A DNA stretch of 31,088 nt, taken from the IMG/VR virus record IMGVR_UViG_3300044637_000676, positions 1 to 31,088 of that record. The stretch is one strand, 5' to 3'. A program made the position numbers and the translations under genes. The notes under the pieces are model-generated. The model had not been told where the DNA came from, searched no databases, and saw nothing but the letters and a program-made list of their open reading frames with translations. Shown piece by piece: positions 9,795-17,509 of the stretch. Numbering within the stretch: the stretch's first letter is position 1; each line of letters starts with the position of its first letter. The DNA comes from a virus.

Positions 9795-11369
9795 CTAGTA
9801 AGTTTCTTTAACATCAGAAATTAATGCACCATTTGCAATACTGTAATTTCCAGCAGATTGTAACAAACGGTTAATTGCAGTTACAAATGTACCCATATTT
9901 GTACCAGTAGGAACTACAATTTCAACTAAGTATTGGTCATTATCAAATGTACCAGTTGGGTTGTAGAAACGTGGAACACTATGTAACAAGTAGTATTTGT
10001 CATAGAAACCATTACGGTCAATTGTAGCTAATGCTGGATCAGCTTCAATTTCTCTCATACGTAAGTGATCTACATGAGAACTATCAGGGTATGCAATTTG
10101 TGCATAACGGTCAGATAAGATCAAGTCACGTAATACAGTTTCACCAATACCAGATGCTTGGATAGGAGCTTGTAATTCTACAGCATTACCTAAAGTACCT
10201 ACAGCACCAAAACAGCTAGTTAAACATGGGTCACCAGACTCATCAGTTACTGAAGTGTAGATATTTAAAGGAGCAATATCGTACATATCTGTAGGAGTGA
10301 AAGTACAAGAACCAAATTTAGTTTCAATGTAAGCAGCAGTTAATTCTAACATACAATCTACAGTGAAAGTAGCAGCATCAGCAGAAGGAGTGTAAATTAA
10401 AGCACCAGAAGCTGAAGTAGCAATTGTAGCACCAGTTGCAATACCATTAGAAATTACAGCAGAACCACCAACACCGGTTTGAGTACCAGTACCAGCAATG
10501 TAAGTTGCAGTTCCAACAATTGTAGGTAAACCTAAAGAAGTTACATCATTGTATAAATCACTGTAGAATTTCATGCTTACAGCAGCACCAATAGTAGGAG
10601 CAGTAGCTTGTACAGGGTATTTAATAACAATTGAAGTGTTTGTAGTAACTGTAGTTACAAATGCATTAGCAGGAATACCAGTTCCTACAACATGTTGACC
10701 AACTAAAACACCAGTAGTGCTAGACATTGGAATAGTTGTTTGAGCAGTAGTAGCTGTAACAGCACCTGTAGCAGATAAAGTTGTAACTAATTTGTAAACA
10801 CGTGCTTGGATCATATTGTTTAAATATGGAGAAGCATTGATTTGATCTTTCCAGTTTAACAAAGTAACAACAGGATCTTTCAAATAAGTAGGATTGTCAG
10901 TATTACAACATCCTGTGTAAGAATCCATTGTTCTGTAAATGTTGTGGCTTAAGAAACGTAAAGCTGGAGAACCTTTAACATCTATACGTAGACGGAAAGT
11001 AGTGTCACAAGCTAAACCACAGTTAGTAACTGCAACTTTAACAACTTGTTGTTGAGGTTTTTTAGCAGCAACACTAAAGAAACGTGTAACATACTTAGGG
11101 TTAATCAATTTAGATTTTACAGACTCTTTGTAGCCACCTAAAGCAGGGCTAATTTTGTCAGATGTAAAATAGCTACCCATTACAATATAGAATGGAGTGT
11201 TTACCGAAGGTACACCACCAACTGATTGTAAGTTAACATAATTTTGGTCATAAAGACCCACTTCACCAGCAGCTAAAGCTGATGTAGCTGTGTTAGTAAC
11301 AACATAACTTAAACTTCCAGTTGACGTTGCAGGAAGGAAAGTCTTTTTAAATGCATTAGGAAAATACAT
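9795..11369 (-). CDS. Large virion structural protein (unknown specific role)
   Basis: This 524-residue protein is not recognised with certainty. The N-terminal part (1-110) and C-terminal part (about 400-524) look like a conserved structural core. Between them is a Thr/Ala/Gly-rich insertion at about 195-340 containing TTGVLVGQHVVGTGIPANA, a beta-sandwich-like segment seen in phage surface and tail proteins. Several Cys occur (GLACDT, TGCCNTD). A dedicated leader resembling that of the capsid gene and a strong terminator after the stop suggest high expression, so a major tail, tube or decoration protein is possible. I see nothing diagnostic of a contractile sheath. Confidence 0.65.
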   Translation of the reverse strand: MYFPNAFKKTFLPATSTGSLSYVVTNTATSALAAGEVGLYDQNYVNLQSVGGVPSVNTPFYIVMGSYFTSDKISPALGGYKESVKSKLINPKYVTRFFSVAAKKPQQQVVKVAVTNCGLACDTTFRLRIDVKGSPALRFLSHNIYRTMDSYTGCCNTDNPTYLKDPVVTLLNWKDQINASPYLNNMIQARVYKLVTTLSATGAVTATTAQTTIPMSSTTGVLVGQHVVGTGIPANAFVTTVTTNTSIVIKYPVQATAPTIGAAVSMKFYSDLYNDVTSLGLPTIVGTATYIAGTGTQTGVGGSAVISNGIATGATIATSASGALIYTPSADAATFTVDCMLELTAAYIETKFGSCTFTPTDMYDIAPLNIYTSVTDESGDPCLTSCFGAVGTLGNAVELQAPIQASGIGETVLRDLILSDRYAQIAYPDSSHVDHLRMREIEADPALATIDRNGFYDKYYLLHSVPRFYNPTGTFDNDQYLVEIVVPTGTNMGTFVTAINRLLQSAGNYSIANGALISDVKETY

Positions 11370-11373
11370 AGTT

Positions 11374-11394
11374 TTTAAATTTAAGGGTTAATAA
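11374..11394 (-). promoter_or_regulatory. Leader motif shared with the capsid gene
   Basis: On the minus strand this is TTATTAACCCTTAAATTTAA just before the start codon at 11369. Almost the same string precedes the capsid gene (15424-15443). It may be a translation-enhancing leader or part of a promoter. Confidence 0.4.
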
Positions 11395-11412
11395 ATAAAT
11401 AAATAAAGTTTA

Positions 11413-11425
11413 CATTAATAATATA
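11413..11425 (-). promoter_or_regulatory. Candidate late promoter motif TATATTATTAATG, second copy
   Basis: This is identical over 13 bases to the motif at 9705-9717. It lies about 45 nt upstream of the 524-residue gene start, in an intergenic gap of about 60 nt. Confidence 0.3.
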
Positions 11426-11430
11426 AGGAA

Positions 11431-11871
11431 TTATTTTAAAAATAACAACTTATACTTGATACTGTTCAAGGTTGATTTTACATTGTCTAGGTCATTAACT
11501 AGTTCACTATAAGGCATTTTGTCTTGTAAACCGTTAACCATACCATAGATTTCTCTCATATAAGATATAGCTTCTGCTACAGTGTCAATCACTCTAGGAG
11601 CCACATCTTTATATACTAAGATCTTTTCTGCAGCACCTTGGAAACCTTCTGCTAAATCATCAGCATGTCCTGGTAATGCATCATATAGTTCATTTAAAGC
11701 TTTATGTGCAGCATATGAACCAATGCCTTGCACTTTTAAGTGTAATTTATGAAAGCTAGTTGCAGCATTCATAAGTTCTGTTACACAAGCAGCTGTCATA
11801 GTTTCTACAGATCCGTTAGAAGCTGTTCCACCATATTCAAACTTACTTGAAGGTCTAGCAATTTTTTGCAT
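11431..11871 (-). CDS. Ferritin-like (Dps-like) small protein, DUF5856 type
   Basis: This is a 146-residue, almost entirely helical protein. The stretch FHKLHLKVQGIGSYAAHKAL at about 41-60, followed by LNELYDALPGHADDLAEGF, has the helix-bundle and His/Asp/Glu spacing of Dps-like four-helix proteins. Several phage families carry such a protein, annotated as DUF5856. A second helical pair fills residues 85-146. Metal-site residues cannot be confirmed by eye. It lies between a connector-like gene and a major virion gene, so it may be a virion-associated protein rather than an iron store. Confidence 0.55.
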   Translation of the reverse strand: MQKIARPSSKFEYGGTASNGSVETMTAACVTELMNAATSFHKLHLKVQGIGSYAAHKALNELYDALPGHADDLAEGFQGAAEKILVYKDVAPRVIDTVAEAISYMREIYGMVNGLQDKMPYSELVNDLDNVKSTLNSIKYKLLFLK

Positions 11872-11881
11872 TTTTTATATT

Positions 11882-12586
11882 TTAAGAGTTAATGTTTGTA
11901 TCCTGTGTAAGTCTTTGATACTGAGTGATTGACTCAATATCACCTGCTAAAATTGCTGCAGCCTCATCTATTAAAAGCTCCACTATATTATCTTTAAACT
12001 CACACTCTACGTTTGCTGTAGCTATTGAGTTTTCTTCTAAATTTAAACAACCTTCAAACTGTATAGAAAGAGGTTTTCTATAATAAACAAGTTTTGGATT
12101 AACAACATCAAAAACTCCGTTTGTATATATTCTAAGTTTGTTTCCTATAAGTGTACCAAAGGTTTCACCCCATTCAAAACTAGGCTCAGAATTTTTATCT
12201 ATAAGTAACATATCTGCATCAGATTCTGCTGCTAAATACACTACAAAAGGTCTTGCCGGACAAGTGCTGTTTTTACCATAAGTTGATATTCTTTTAAAAC
12301 CTATGTAGTTTTCTGGTAAAACATCACTCTCAAAGTATAATGGGTTATTAGTATTACCTGTTATACTCTGCTCTGTTATCAAAACTCTTAACTCATCTAT
12401 AGTGTGAAGATTGCTCTCACCACCTTGTTTAGAAGGATTAAGACCATATATTTGTCTATTCACCCATTGCATCTGAGCTTTATTAAAAGCTTCAGCAATC
12501 TGCCAGCATTGAAGATTATCATAGTCAAAGCTGCCAAGTTTATTAAGACGTTCCTTAATCTTTATTTGTAATAGACTATTATTCAT
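11882..12586 (-). CDS. Putative head-tail adaptor / tail tubular-like protein
   Basis: This is a 234-residue protein. The N-terminal helix pair (about 20-50: QIAEAFNKAQMQWVNRQIYG) is followed by a beta-rich middle. A helical C-terminus (NIVELLIDEAAAILAGDIES, about 201-220) completes it. This helix-beta-helix layout, and the phrase AGDIES then Q/Y residues, recall the short head-completion or tail tubular proteins that follow the capsid gene in crAss-like and related phages. The assignment is by pattern and gene order only. It lies 10 nt from the ferritin-like gene. Confidence 0.5.
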   Translation of the reverse strand: MNNSLLQIKIKERLNKLGSFDYDNLQCWQIAEAFNKAQMQWVNRQIYGLNPSKQGGESNLHTIDELRVLITEQSITGNTNNPLYFESDVLPENYIGFKRISTYGKNSTCPARPFVVYLAAESDADMLLIDKNSEPSFEWGETFGTLIGNKLRIYTNGVFDVVNPKLVYYRKPLSIQFEGCLNLEENSIATANVECEFKDNIVELLIDEAAAILAGDIESITQYQRLTQDTNINS

Positions 12587-12602
12587 ATATGTTAAATTGA
12601 CC

Positions 12603-12630
12603 CAGGTGCAGTTCTCATGGTATGCACCTG
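12603..12630 (-). other. Intergenic 8-bp hairpin without T-tract
   Basis: CAGGTGCA pairs perfectly with TGCACCTG across a 12-nt loop, in the 53-nt gap between two virion genes. No run of T follows on either strand, so it is more likely an RNA processing or stability element than a terminator. Confidence 0.5.
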
Positions 12631-12639
12631 AGTACTATT

Positions 12640-13656
12640 TTATTGATTCCAATACTTCTCTACTGCTTTCTGTACATCTACAAGAATTTGCTCATTTAAT
12701 GGGTTTTTCAAAAACTCTACAGCATCTGCCGGTGTTCTTCCCATCATAGTAGATGAATTTAAATGATAAATAAATCCATCAGCTTTTGTAGCAATAAACT
12801 TATAATATGTGGCATCTTTTACAATAGCCTTAATCTTTAATGTTTCTAGATCTAACTGAGCAGCATCCAAGAATCTTTGTGCTGTTCTACGTTTATCTTT
12901 ATCCACTGATTCACCATTAATGTACTTATCCATGTTATCATAAACAATGTCATTAGGTGTTGACTTCTTGTATTGAGCACTATTTGGATCTAAAATTTTA
13001 GCAACATACAACAATTTGTTTTGGTTCTTGTTGTAAAGTTTCTCCAATTCAGAAAGAGCTTTATTTCTTAATTTCTTAACTTCTGTATTTGTAGAAGCTG
13101 TTTGTTCCAATTTATCCAAGTAAAACTTTGGAGGTGTTGGCATATTACGGGCATCATCTAATGACTTAGCAATCATACTAAATCCACCTGCCTCAATTGC
13201 ATATAATTTAATTAAATCATATGGGTCCTTTTCAGGATCAAGATGTAATGGTTCATTACCCACTCTTATCTTGATTTGATCCCAGATGTCTGAATTGTTT
13301 GGTAACATCAATTTGATCTTATTCCAAAATTCAGGATCATCTGCACTTACTACATTAGCAGCTAATGTTCTCTCTAATTGAGATACCACCACTCTAATTT
13401 GTCTAATTTTTGCTTCTCTTTCATCAGAAGGTAAGTCATTGATTTCTGGAGCAAATTCATTTAAACCTGTAAGGTATCTTTTAATACCATTAACTTCCAA
13501 GCAAGAAAGTTGTTCTTCATGAAATGCACCGTCAAATAAACTTAAACCGTAGTTCTGAAGTCCCATATTATCCACTTTAGGATTAAAGTATGGACGGATA
13601 GCAATGGTTGATTTTTTATTCTGTGGGTAACCTTCCACAATTGTTACTGTACTCAT
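12640..13656 (-). CDS. Hypothetical head-associated protein downstream of capsid
   Basis: The chosen start gives 338 residues beginning MSTVTIVEGYPQ. An in-frame ATG at 13728 would add 24 residues of low-complexity basic sequence that look like untranslated leader. The N-terminal 90 residues look beta-rich and structured. Residues 100-338 are strongly helical and charged, with runs such as LRNKALSELEKLYNKNQNKL. I do not recognise a family. Its place directly after the capsid terminator suggests a minor head, vertex or head-completion protein. Confidence 0.6.
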   Translation of the reverse strand: MSTVTIVEGYPQNKKSTIAIRPYFNPKVDNMGLQNYGLSLFDGAFHEEQLSCLEVNGIKRYLTGLNEFAPEINDLPSDEREAKIRQIRVVVSQLERTLAANVVSADDPEFWNKIKLMLPNNSDIWDQIKIRVGNEPLHLDPEKDPYDLIKLYAIEAGGFSMIAKSLDDARNMPTPPKFYLDKLEQTASTNTEVKKLRNKALSELEKLYNKNQNKLLYVAKILDPNSAQYKKSTPNDIVYDNMDKYINGESVDKDKRRTAQRFLDAAQLDLETLKIKAIVKDATYYKFIATKADGFIYHLNSSTMMGRTPADAVEFLKNPLNEQILVDVQKAVEKYWNQ

Positions 13657-13745
13657 GTTATGTTTGGTTTTGGTTTTGGGTAAGTAGTGTTTAATAAGGG
13701 CTGCCAGTCCTTTTTTGCAGGCATGCATTAAACAAAATGAGAAGG

Positions 13746-13774
13746 AAAAAACTGGGGATTTTTATCTCCCCAGT
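13746..13774 (-). terminator. Strong intrinsic terminator after the capsid gene
   Basis: On the minus strand ACTGGGGA pairs perfectly with TCCCCAGT (8 bp, 8-nt loop) and a run of T follows. It lies about 20 nt after the capsid stop. It would end, or partly end, transcription of the most abundant head protein before the downstream genes. Confidence 0.9.
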
Positions 13775-13792
13775 CTTTACACATCTCAAGAA

Positions 13793-15415
13793 CTAGAATG
13801 ATCCACCAGTGATAGGGTTTCTCATAACTATTTTTAACACCTTGGTCGGGTCTTTTACCCAGATTGCAGGCATTGTTTGTGTCATAAATACACGGTATCC
13901 AGAGAAGTTTCCAGAAGATTGGAATCCTTGTGTACGGCCCATGTAATCCATTGTACCATTTTGATAGAACCATTTCAATTGATTGTCCCATCCTAATTTC
14001 AACAAGAAGATGTTGTCATTAGTGTTATCAGTGATATCAAAAATGATAAAGTTGTAAGAAGATAATGGGAAACCATCAATGATTGGGTTCTCAATATCAT
14101 TTGTGTGAACGTTGTCAAATGCAGGGTTCAATACAAACTTAACATTAGCTAAGAATGGAATTACATATTGAGTGTAAGCAAATCCAAAGTTCAAGTCCAT
14201 TCCTTTACCAGTGATTGCACCAACTTCAGAAGCATTGATAACAAGACCAGAATTGATAGCTTCACGTTTGATAGCTTCATTTACTAATCTCATACCACCC
14301 ATACCAGTTTGTACAACTAATGATCTTTGTGGATCTGGTCCTTTAAACTCAACTTTACCGTTGAAGAAGTTAAAGATTTCAGATTTGAATAGATCTAGGT
14401 TGAAAGAACCTTTATTGTAGATACGTTTGTAAGAGTTGTCTAATTGTTTCCAAAGACCCACAGATAAACGGATATCATCTGGACCATCTTGTTTAACACG
14501 GCCACCTTGACCCCACATTAAGTAGGTTTCAATGTCATTAGCAATCTTAGTTAAGTGAGCAGCTTCTAAAGTAGTTAAGAAAGTACGAGTTAATTGACCA
14601 GAAGAGTATGCTTTTTTAACATAATCAGGACCCATTTTCTCAGCCATTTTCTCTAAAGAAGTGATTGAAGGATCTAAAGATTTGTCAAAGTTTCTCCATA
14701 ATTCAATAACTGGAACTGTACCATCAGCTTTCATACCACCTTTCATCATCATGTCAGCTTTAGAGCTAATAGAATAATGAACGTGAGCTTCAGCACCACC
14801 AACATAGTTGTAGAACTCACGGAAACCAGAGTTTACATTACCAATGTCAGAGAATCTTTCTCCATAATCTCCTGAACGTGCAGAACCTTTACGGAATACT
14901 TTAGTACCAACTTTTACATATTTGTTATCCAAATATCTTAAGTTGTCATTGTTCACTAATTGAACAGTGTAGATGAAACCATCACCTGCTGGTAAGATGT
15001 CATCTTGAGTGATGTACAACTCAGCTCCGTTATATTTGTCATAAGTGATAATATCACCATGTCCAAATTGACGTTTGTTAAGTTTAATTTTGAAAGTAGT
15101 ACCATCAATACCTTTAGTAACGTTAGCAGTTTCAATATCCTCAACAATGTAAGGTAAATCTTGAGCTACCGGAATTTGCCATTTGTATTCTCCACGTGCA
15201 TTATCTACATTGATAACGTTTTTACCGCCAAAAGAAGACATTTGGTAAAGAGGCATTTCTACTTTTTGGACCATTGCCCAAAGATCCACTGGACCTAAAT
15301 CCATTGGTTCTGCTGATTTCAGCATGTTTGTCATGTGATATGAATCCACATGTGAGCTAGTTTTGTACTGGCTATCACGTAGAAATATCCCATTGTTTAA
15401 AACTGGTGTTGACAT
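13793..15415 (-). CDS. Probable major capsid protein
   Basis: This is a 540-residue soluble protein with no membrane segment or enzyme motif. It is placed right after an acidic scaffold-like protein in the order terminase, portal, PhoH, scaffold, capsid. The mixed alpha/beta composition, long N-terminal arm (SSHVDSYHMTNMLKSAEPMD) and length fit an HK97-fold capsid protein of crAss-like or similar phages. Its own leader motif upstream and a strong terminator downstream fit high expression. The sequence itself has no motif that proves the fold, so the call rests on position, length and expression signals. Confidence 0.75.
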   Translation of the reverse strand: MSTPVLNNGIFLRDSQYKTSSHVDSYHMTNMLKSAEPMDLGPVDLWAMVQKVEMPLYQMSSFGGKNVINVDNARGEYKWQIPVAQDLPYIVEDIETANVTKGIDGTTFKIKLNKRQFGHGDIITYDKYNGAELYITQDDILPAGDGFIYTVQLVNNDNLRYLDNKYVKVGTKVFRKGSARSGDYGERFSDIGNVNSGFREFYNYVGGAEAHVHYSISSKADMMMKGGMKADGTVPVIELWRNFDKSLDPSITSLEKMAEKMGPDYVKKAYSSGQLTRTFLTTLEAAHLTKIANDIETYLMWGQGGRVKQDGPDDIRLSVGLWKQLDNSYKRIYNKGSFNLDLFKSEIFNFFNGKVEFKGPDPQRSLVVQTGMGGMRLVNEAIKREAINSGLVINASEVGAITGKGMDLNFGFAYTQYVIPFLANVKFVLNPAFDNVHTNDIENPIIDGFPLSSYNFIIFDITDNTNDNIFLLKLGWDNQLKWFYQNGTMDYMGRTQGFQSSGNFSGYRVFMTQTMPAIWVKDPTKVLKIVMRNPITGGSF

Positions 15416-15423
15416 GATTAGTG

Positions 15424-15443
15424 TTTAATTTAAGGGTTAATAA
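15424..15443 (-). promoter_or_regulatory. Leader motif upstream of the capsid gene
   Basis: On the minus strand this is TTATTAACCCTTAAATTAAA, ending 8 nt before the capsid start. It is nearly identical to 11374-11394 before the 524-residue gene. The whole gap to the upstream gene is about 40 nt, so a translation or RNA-processing role is as likely as a promoter. Confidence 0.4.
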
Positions 15444-15454
15444 TAATTGTTAAA

Positions 15455-16726
15455 CTATCTTTTAAATATATTTGTTGATCTAGGTATTTTTCTAGACGGT
15501 TCTCTTGATGGTTCATATGAGTTACTAACAGCTCCTTTACTTCTAGCTTGCTCAGTTTTTAACTGTCTCACTGTGTTCTCAACTGCTGCATTTCCACCTT
15601 GTCTTTTCAAGTTGTTACGGTAGTCTTCAGGATTTGATAACAACCATAATGCTTCAGCAATAAGAGAGTAGTTAGGTTCTACATATTGGTATTTCTCTAA
15701 CAAGTGTCCTAAAAGGTTAGTACCACGGCCACTCATTGAAGGGTATTGAGGTTGTGTAAGTCCATTATACAAGAAAGATTGCACTTTCTTATCTAACTTT
15801 AAGCCATTCAACTCACCAGGTCTCAATGCTTCAAATACATTTTGTACATAAGCTTGAGCAGCCTGCTCTTGTTGTTGTTTAGCATATTCTTGCTCAGCTA
15901 ATTTTCCTTGAACCATTTCCTCTTGCATTTGATCCAATTTAGGTTTATATTGTCTAGCTTTCTTTTCTAGGTTACCTAAATCTTTGATGGTATTAATCTC
16001 ATCTTCAATATCTTCTGCAGATTCACCTCTAGCTTGTAAGTAAGATCTTACAATATACTCTTGGTCTGTTTCAACTTCTGGATTTAATTCTCTCACTTGT
16101 TCCACGTGGGACAATGCTTGGAATAATCCTTTTAAATCTCTTCCACCGTCCATTACATACTTTGCAGCATATTGTAATTCTTCTGGTAAAGATTCAAAAA
16201 ATTCAGCTGGTGTTTGGGCAGCCACTTCTTGTTTCATATTAGAAATGTTTGCTTCCCACAACTCATCAACATCTTTTTCACTCAAAGAACTTAAATAGTC
16301 ATCTAAATCTTGTTTGGTCTCATCATAATCATCAAAGGCAAACATCTCTTTAGATTCTATTCTTTTTTTCAGGAAGTTAACTAAGCCTGATTTTTCTGTT
16401 TTAGGACGGCCACCTTTCGCAGGGGTTGGGTCTTCAAACTCTTCTTCATCTTGGTTAATATCAGCATCAATGATATCACTGATAATTTCTTTTCCTGTTG
16501 GAGCTTTTTCTTCTCCATCTTCAGAGCCCTCTTCTCCATCTAAAAATGACAAGTCTGTTTCATTTTTTGAAAAGATGTTATTCTTTGCAGGTTCATCTTC
16601 TTTGTCATCTCCACTGTTTGGAGTTACAATGGCATCTGCTCCCGGAGCTCCTAACCAGCTATCAATATCAAGATCTACTTCTTGTACTGATGCCTGGTTA
16701 CCTTGTTGGTTTAAATTGGTTTCCAT
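15455..16726 (-). CDS. Acidic coiled-coil protein, probable capsid scaffold
   Basis: The N-terminal third is very acidic and disordered-looking (LDIDSWLGAPGADA, then DLSFLDGEEGSEDGEEKA). A helical middle has a Gln/Glu-rich coiled coil near residues 260-300 (MQEEMVQGKLAEQEYAKQQQ). The C-terminus is basic (SREPSRKIPRSTNIFKR). An acidic, helical protein directly before the capsid gene with a basic tail is the classic plan of a scaffold that binds capsid protein and is then lost. I chose the start at 16726 because ATGGAAACCAAT there is identical to the start of the neighbouring PhoH-like gene; an ATG at 16753 would add nine residues. No protease motif is visible. Confidence 0.65.
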   Translation of the reverse strand: METNLNQQGNQASVQEVDLDIDSWLGAPGADAIVTPNSGDDKEDEPAKNNIFSKNETDLSFLDGEEGSEDGEEKAPTGKEIISDIIDADINQDEEEFEDPTPAKGGRPKTEKSGLVNFLKKRIESKEMFAFDDYDETKQDLDDYLSSLSEKDVDELWEANISNMKQEVAAQTPAEFFESLPEELQYAAKYVMDGGRDLKGLFQALSHVEQVRELNPEVETDQEYIVRSYLQARGESAEDIEDEINTIKDLGNLEKKARQYKPKLDQMQEEMVQGKLAEQEYAKQQQEQAAQAYVQNVFEALRPGELNGLKLDKKVQSFLYNGLTQPQYPSMSGRGTNLLGHLLEKYQYVEPNYSLIAEALWLLSNPEDYRNNLKRQGGNAAVENTVRQLKTEQARSKGAVSNSYEPSREPSRKIPRSTNIFKR

Positions 16727-16833
16727 AATTGATTGGTTTTGTGATCTGTACATATAGAATATACTAATTAAACTCTAAATATTTACTTTCCACCCAAAAT
16801 TTTAAATTGAGTTACGGATTATAGAGCTATAAT

Positions 16834-17505
16834 TTAGTTGTATCCTTTCAAAGTTTGTAGTATTTCTTCTACAATAGGGTCTCTATGATTGGTTGTCAAG
16901 CATATACTGTTAACACCAGGGATGGTAGAAAGTATTCTAGACATGAAGTCAAACCCGCTTTGTTTCTTATCTTTAAGATCTATTTGAGCTGTATCACCTA
17001 CAAATATCATTCTGGCTCCAGAACATAAACGTGTTATGATAAGTTCAAGTTGATTCTGTGTAACATTTTGAGATTCATCTATAATAACACAGCAATTAGA
17101 AAAGTTACGGCCTCTCATAAAGCCAATAGGAATAACTTCTATATTACCCTCTGCTAGTTCTTTATCAATCTTTTCCTTACTGTAAAGTCTATACATATTA
17201 TCATAAATAGATGCTGTATATGGAGCAAGTTTATCATCCTTACTGCCTGGAAGAAATCCTATGTCTTCTCCTGCAGTGACAGCCGGTCTAGTTAGAATAA
17301 CCTTTTCTATATCCTTACGGAACAATAGATCAAGAGCTATTTGTGCAGCCAGCATTGATTTACCAGATCCTGCTGCACCTTTTAAGAAAGCCACCTTAGA
17401 ACTTAATATCTTCTCCTTAGCAATCTTTTGTTCTTCATTTAAAGCTATATTAAACTTAATAGGATGTTTTAGCTTTTTTGACCCTGAGGGTTTATTGGTT
17501 TCCAT
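16834..17505 (-). CDS. PhoH-like P-loop ATPase
   Basis: This is a 223-residue protein covering the PhoH ATPase domain and little else. The Walker A motif GAAGSGKS is at 43-50. The phrase VILTRPAV lies near 69-76, Walker B with VIIDESQN is at 140-147, and FVGDTAQIDL follows near 167-176. PhoH-like ATPases are related to the ATPase core of superfamily 1 helicases and are common auxiliary genes in phages, with uncertain function in RNA or phosphate metabolism. Finding one between portal and scaffold is unusual. It begins 4 nt after the portal stop, so it is co-transcribed with the packaging genes. Confidence 0.9.
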   Translation of the reverse strand: METNKPSGSKKLKHPIKFNIALNEEQKIAKEKILSSKVAFLKGAAGSGKSMLAAQIALDLLFRKDIEKVILTRPAVTAGEDIGFLPGSKDDKLAPYTASIYDNMYRLYSKEKIDKELAEGNIEVIPIGFMRGRNFSNCCVIIDESQNVTQNQLELIITRLCSGARMIFVGDTAQIDLKDKKQSGFDFMSRILSTIPGVNSICLTTNHRDPIVEEILQTLKGYN

Positions 17506-17509
17506 CTAT

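Noticed and set aside
9795-11369. Contractile tail sheath protein
   Set aside because: Size is compatible but I see no sheath-specific motif, and no tube gene is recognisable next to it.
13728-13991. 87-codon minus-strand frame over the capsid end
   Set aside because: It overlaps the capsid gene in another frame and reads through the strong terminator stem; composition is not protein-like.
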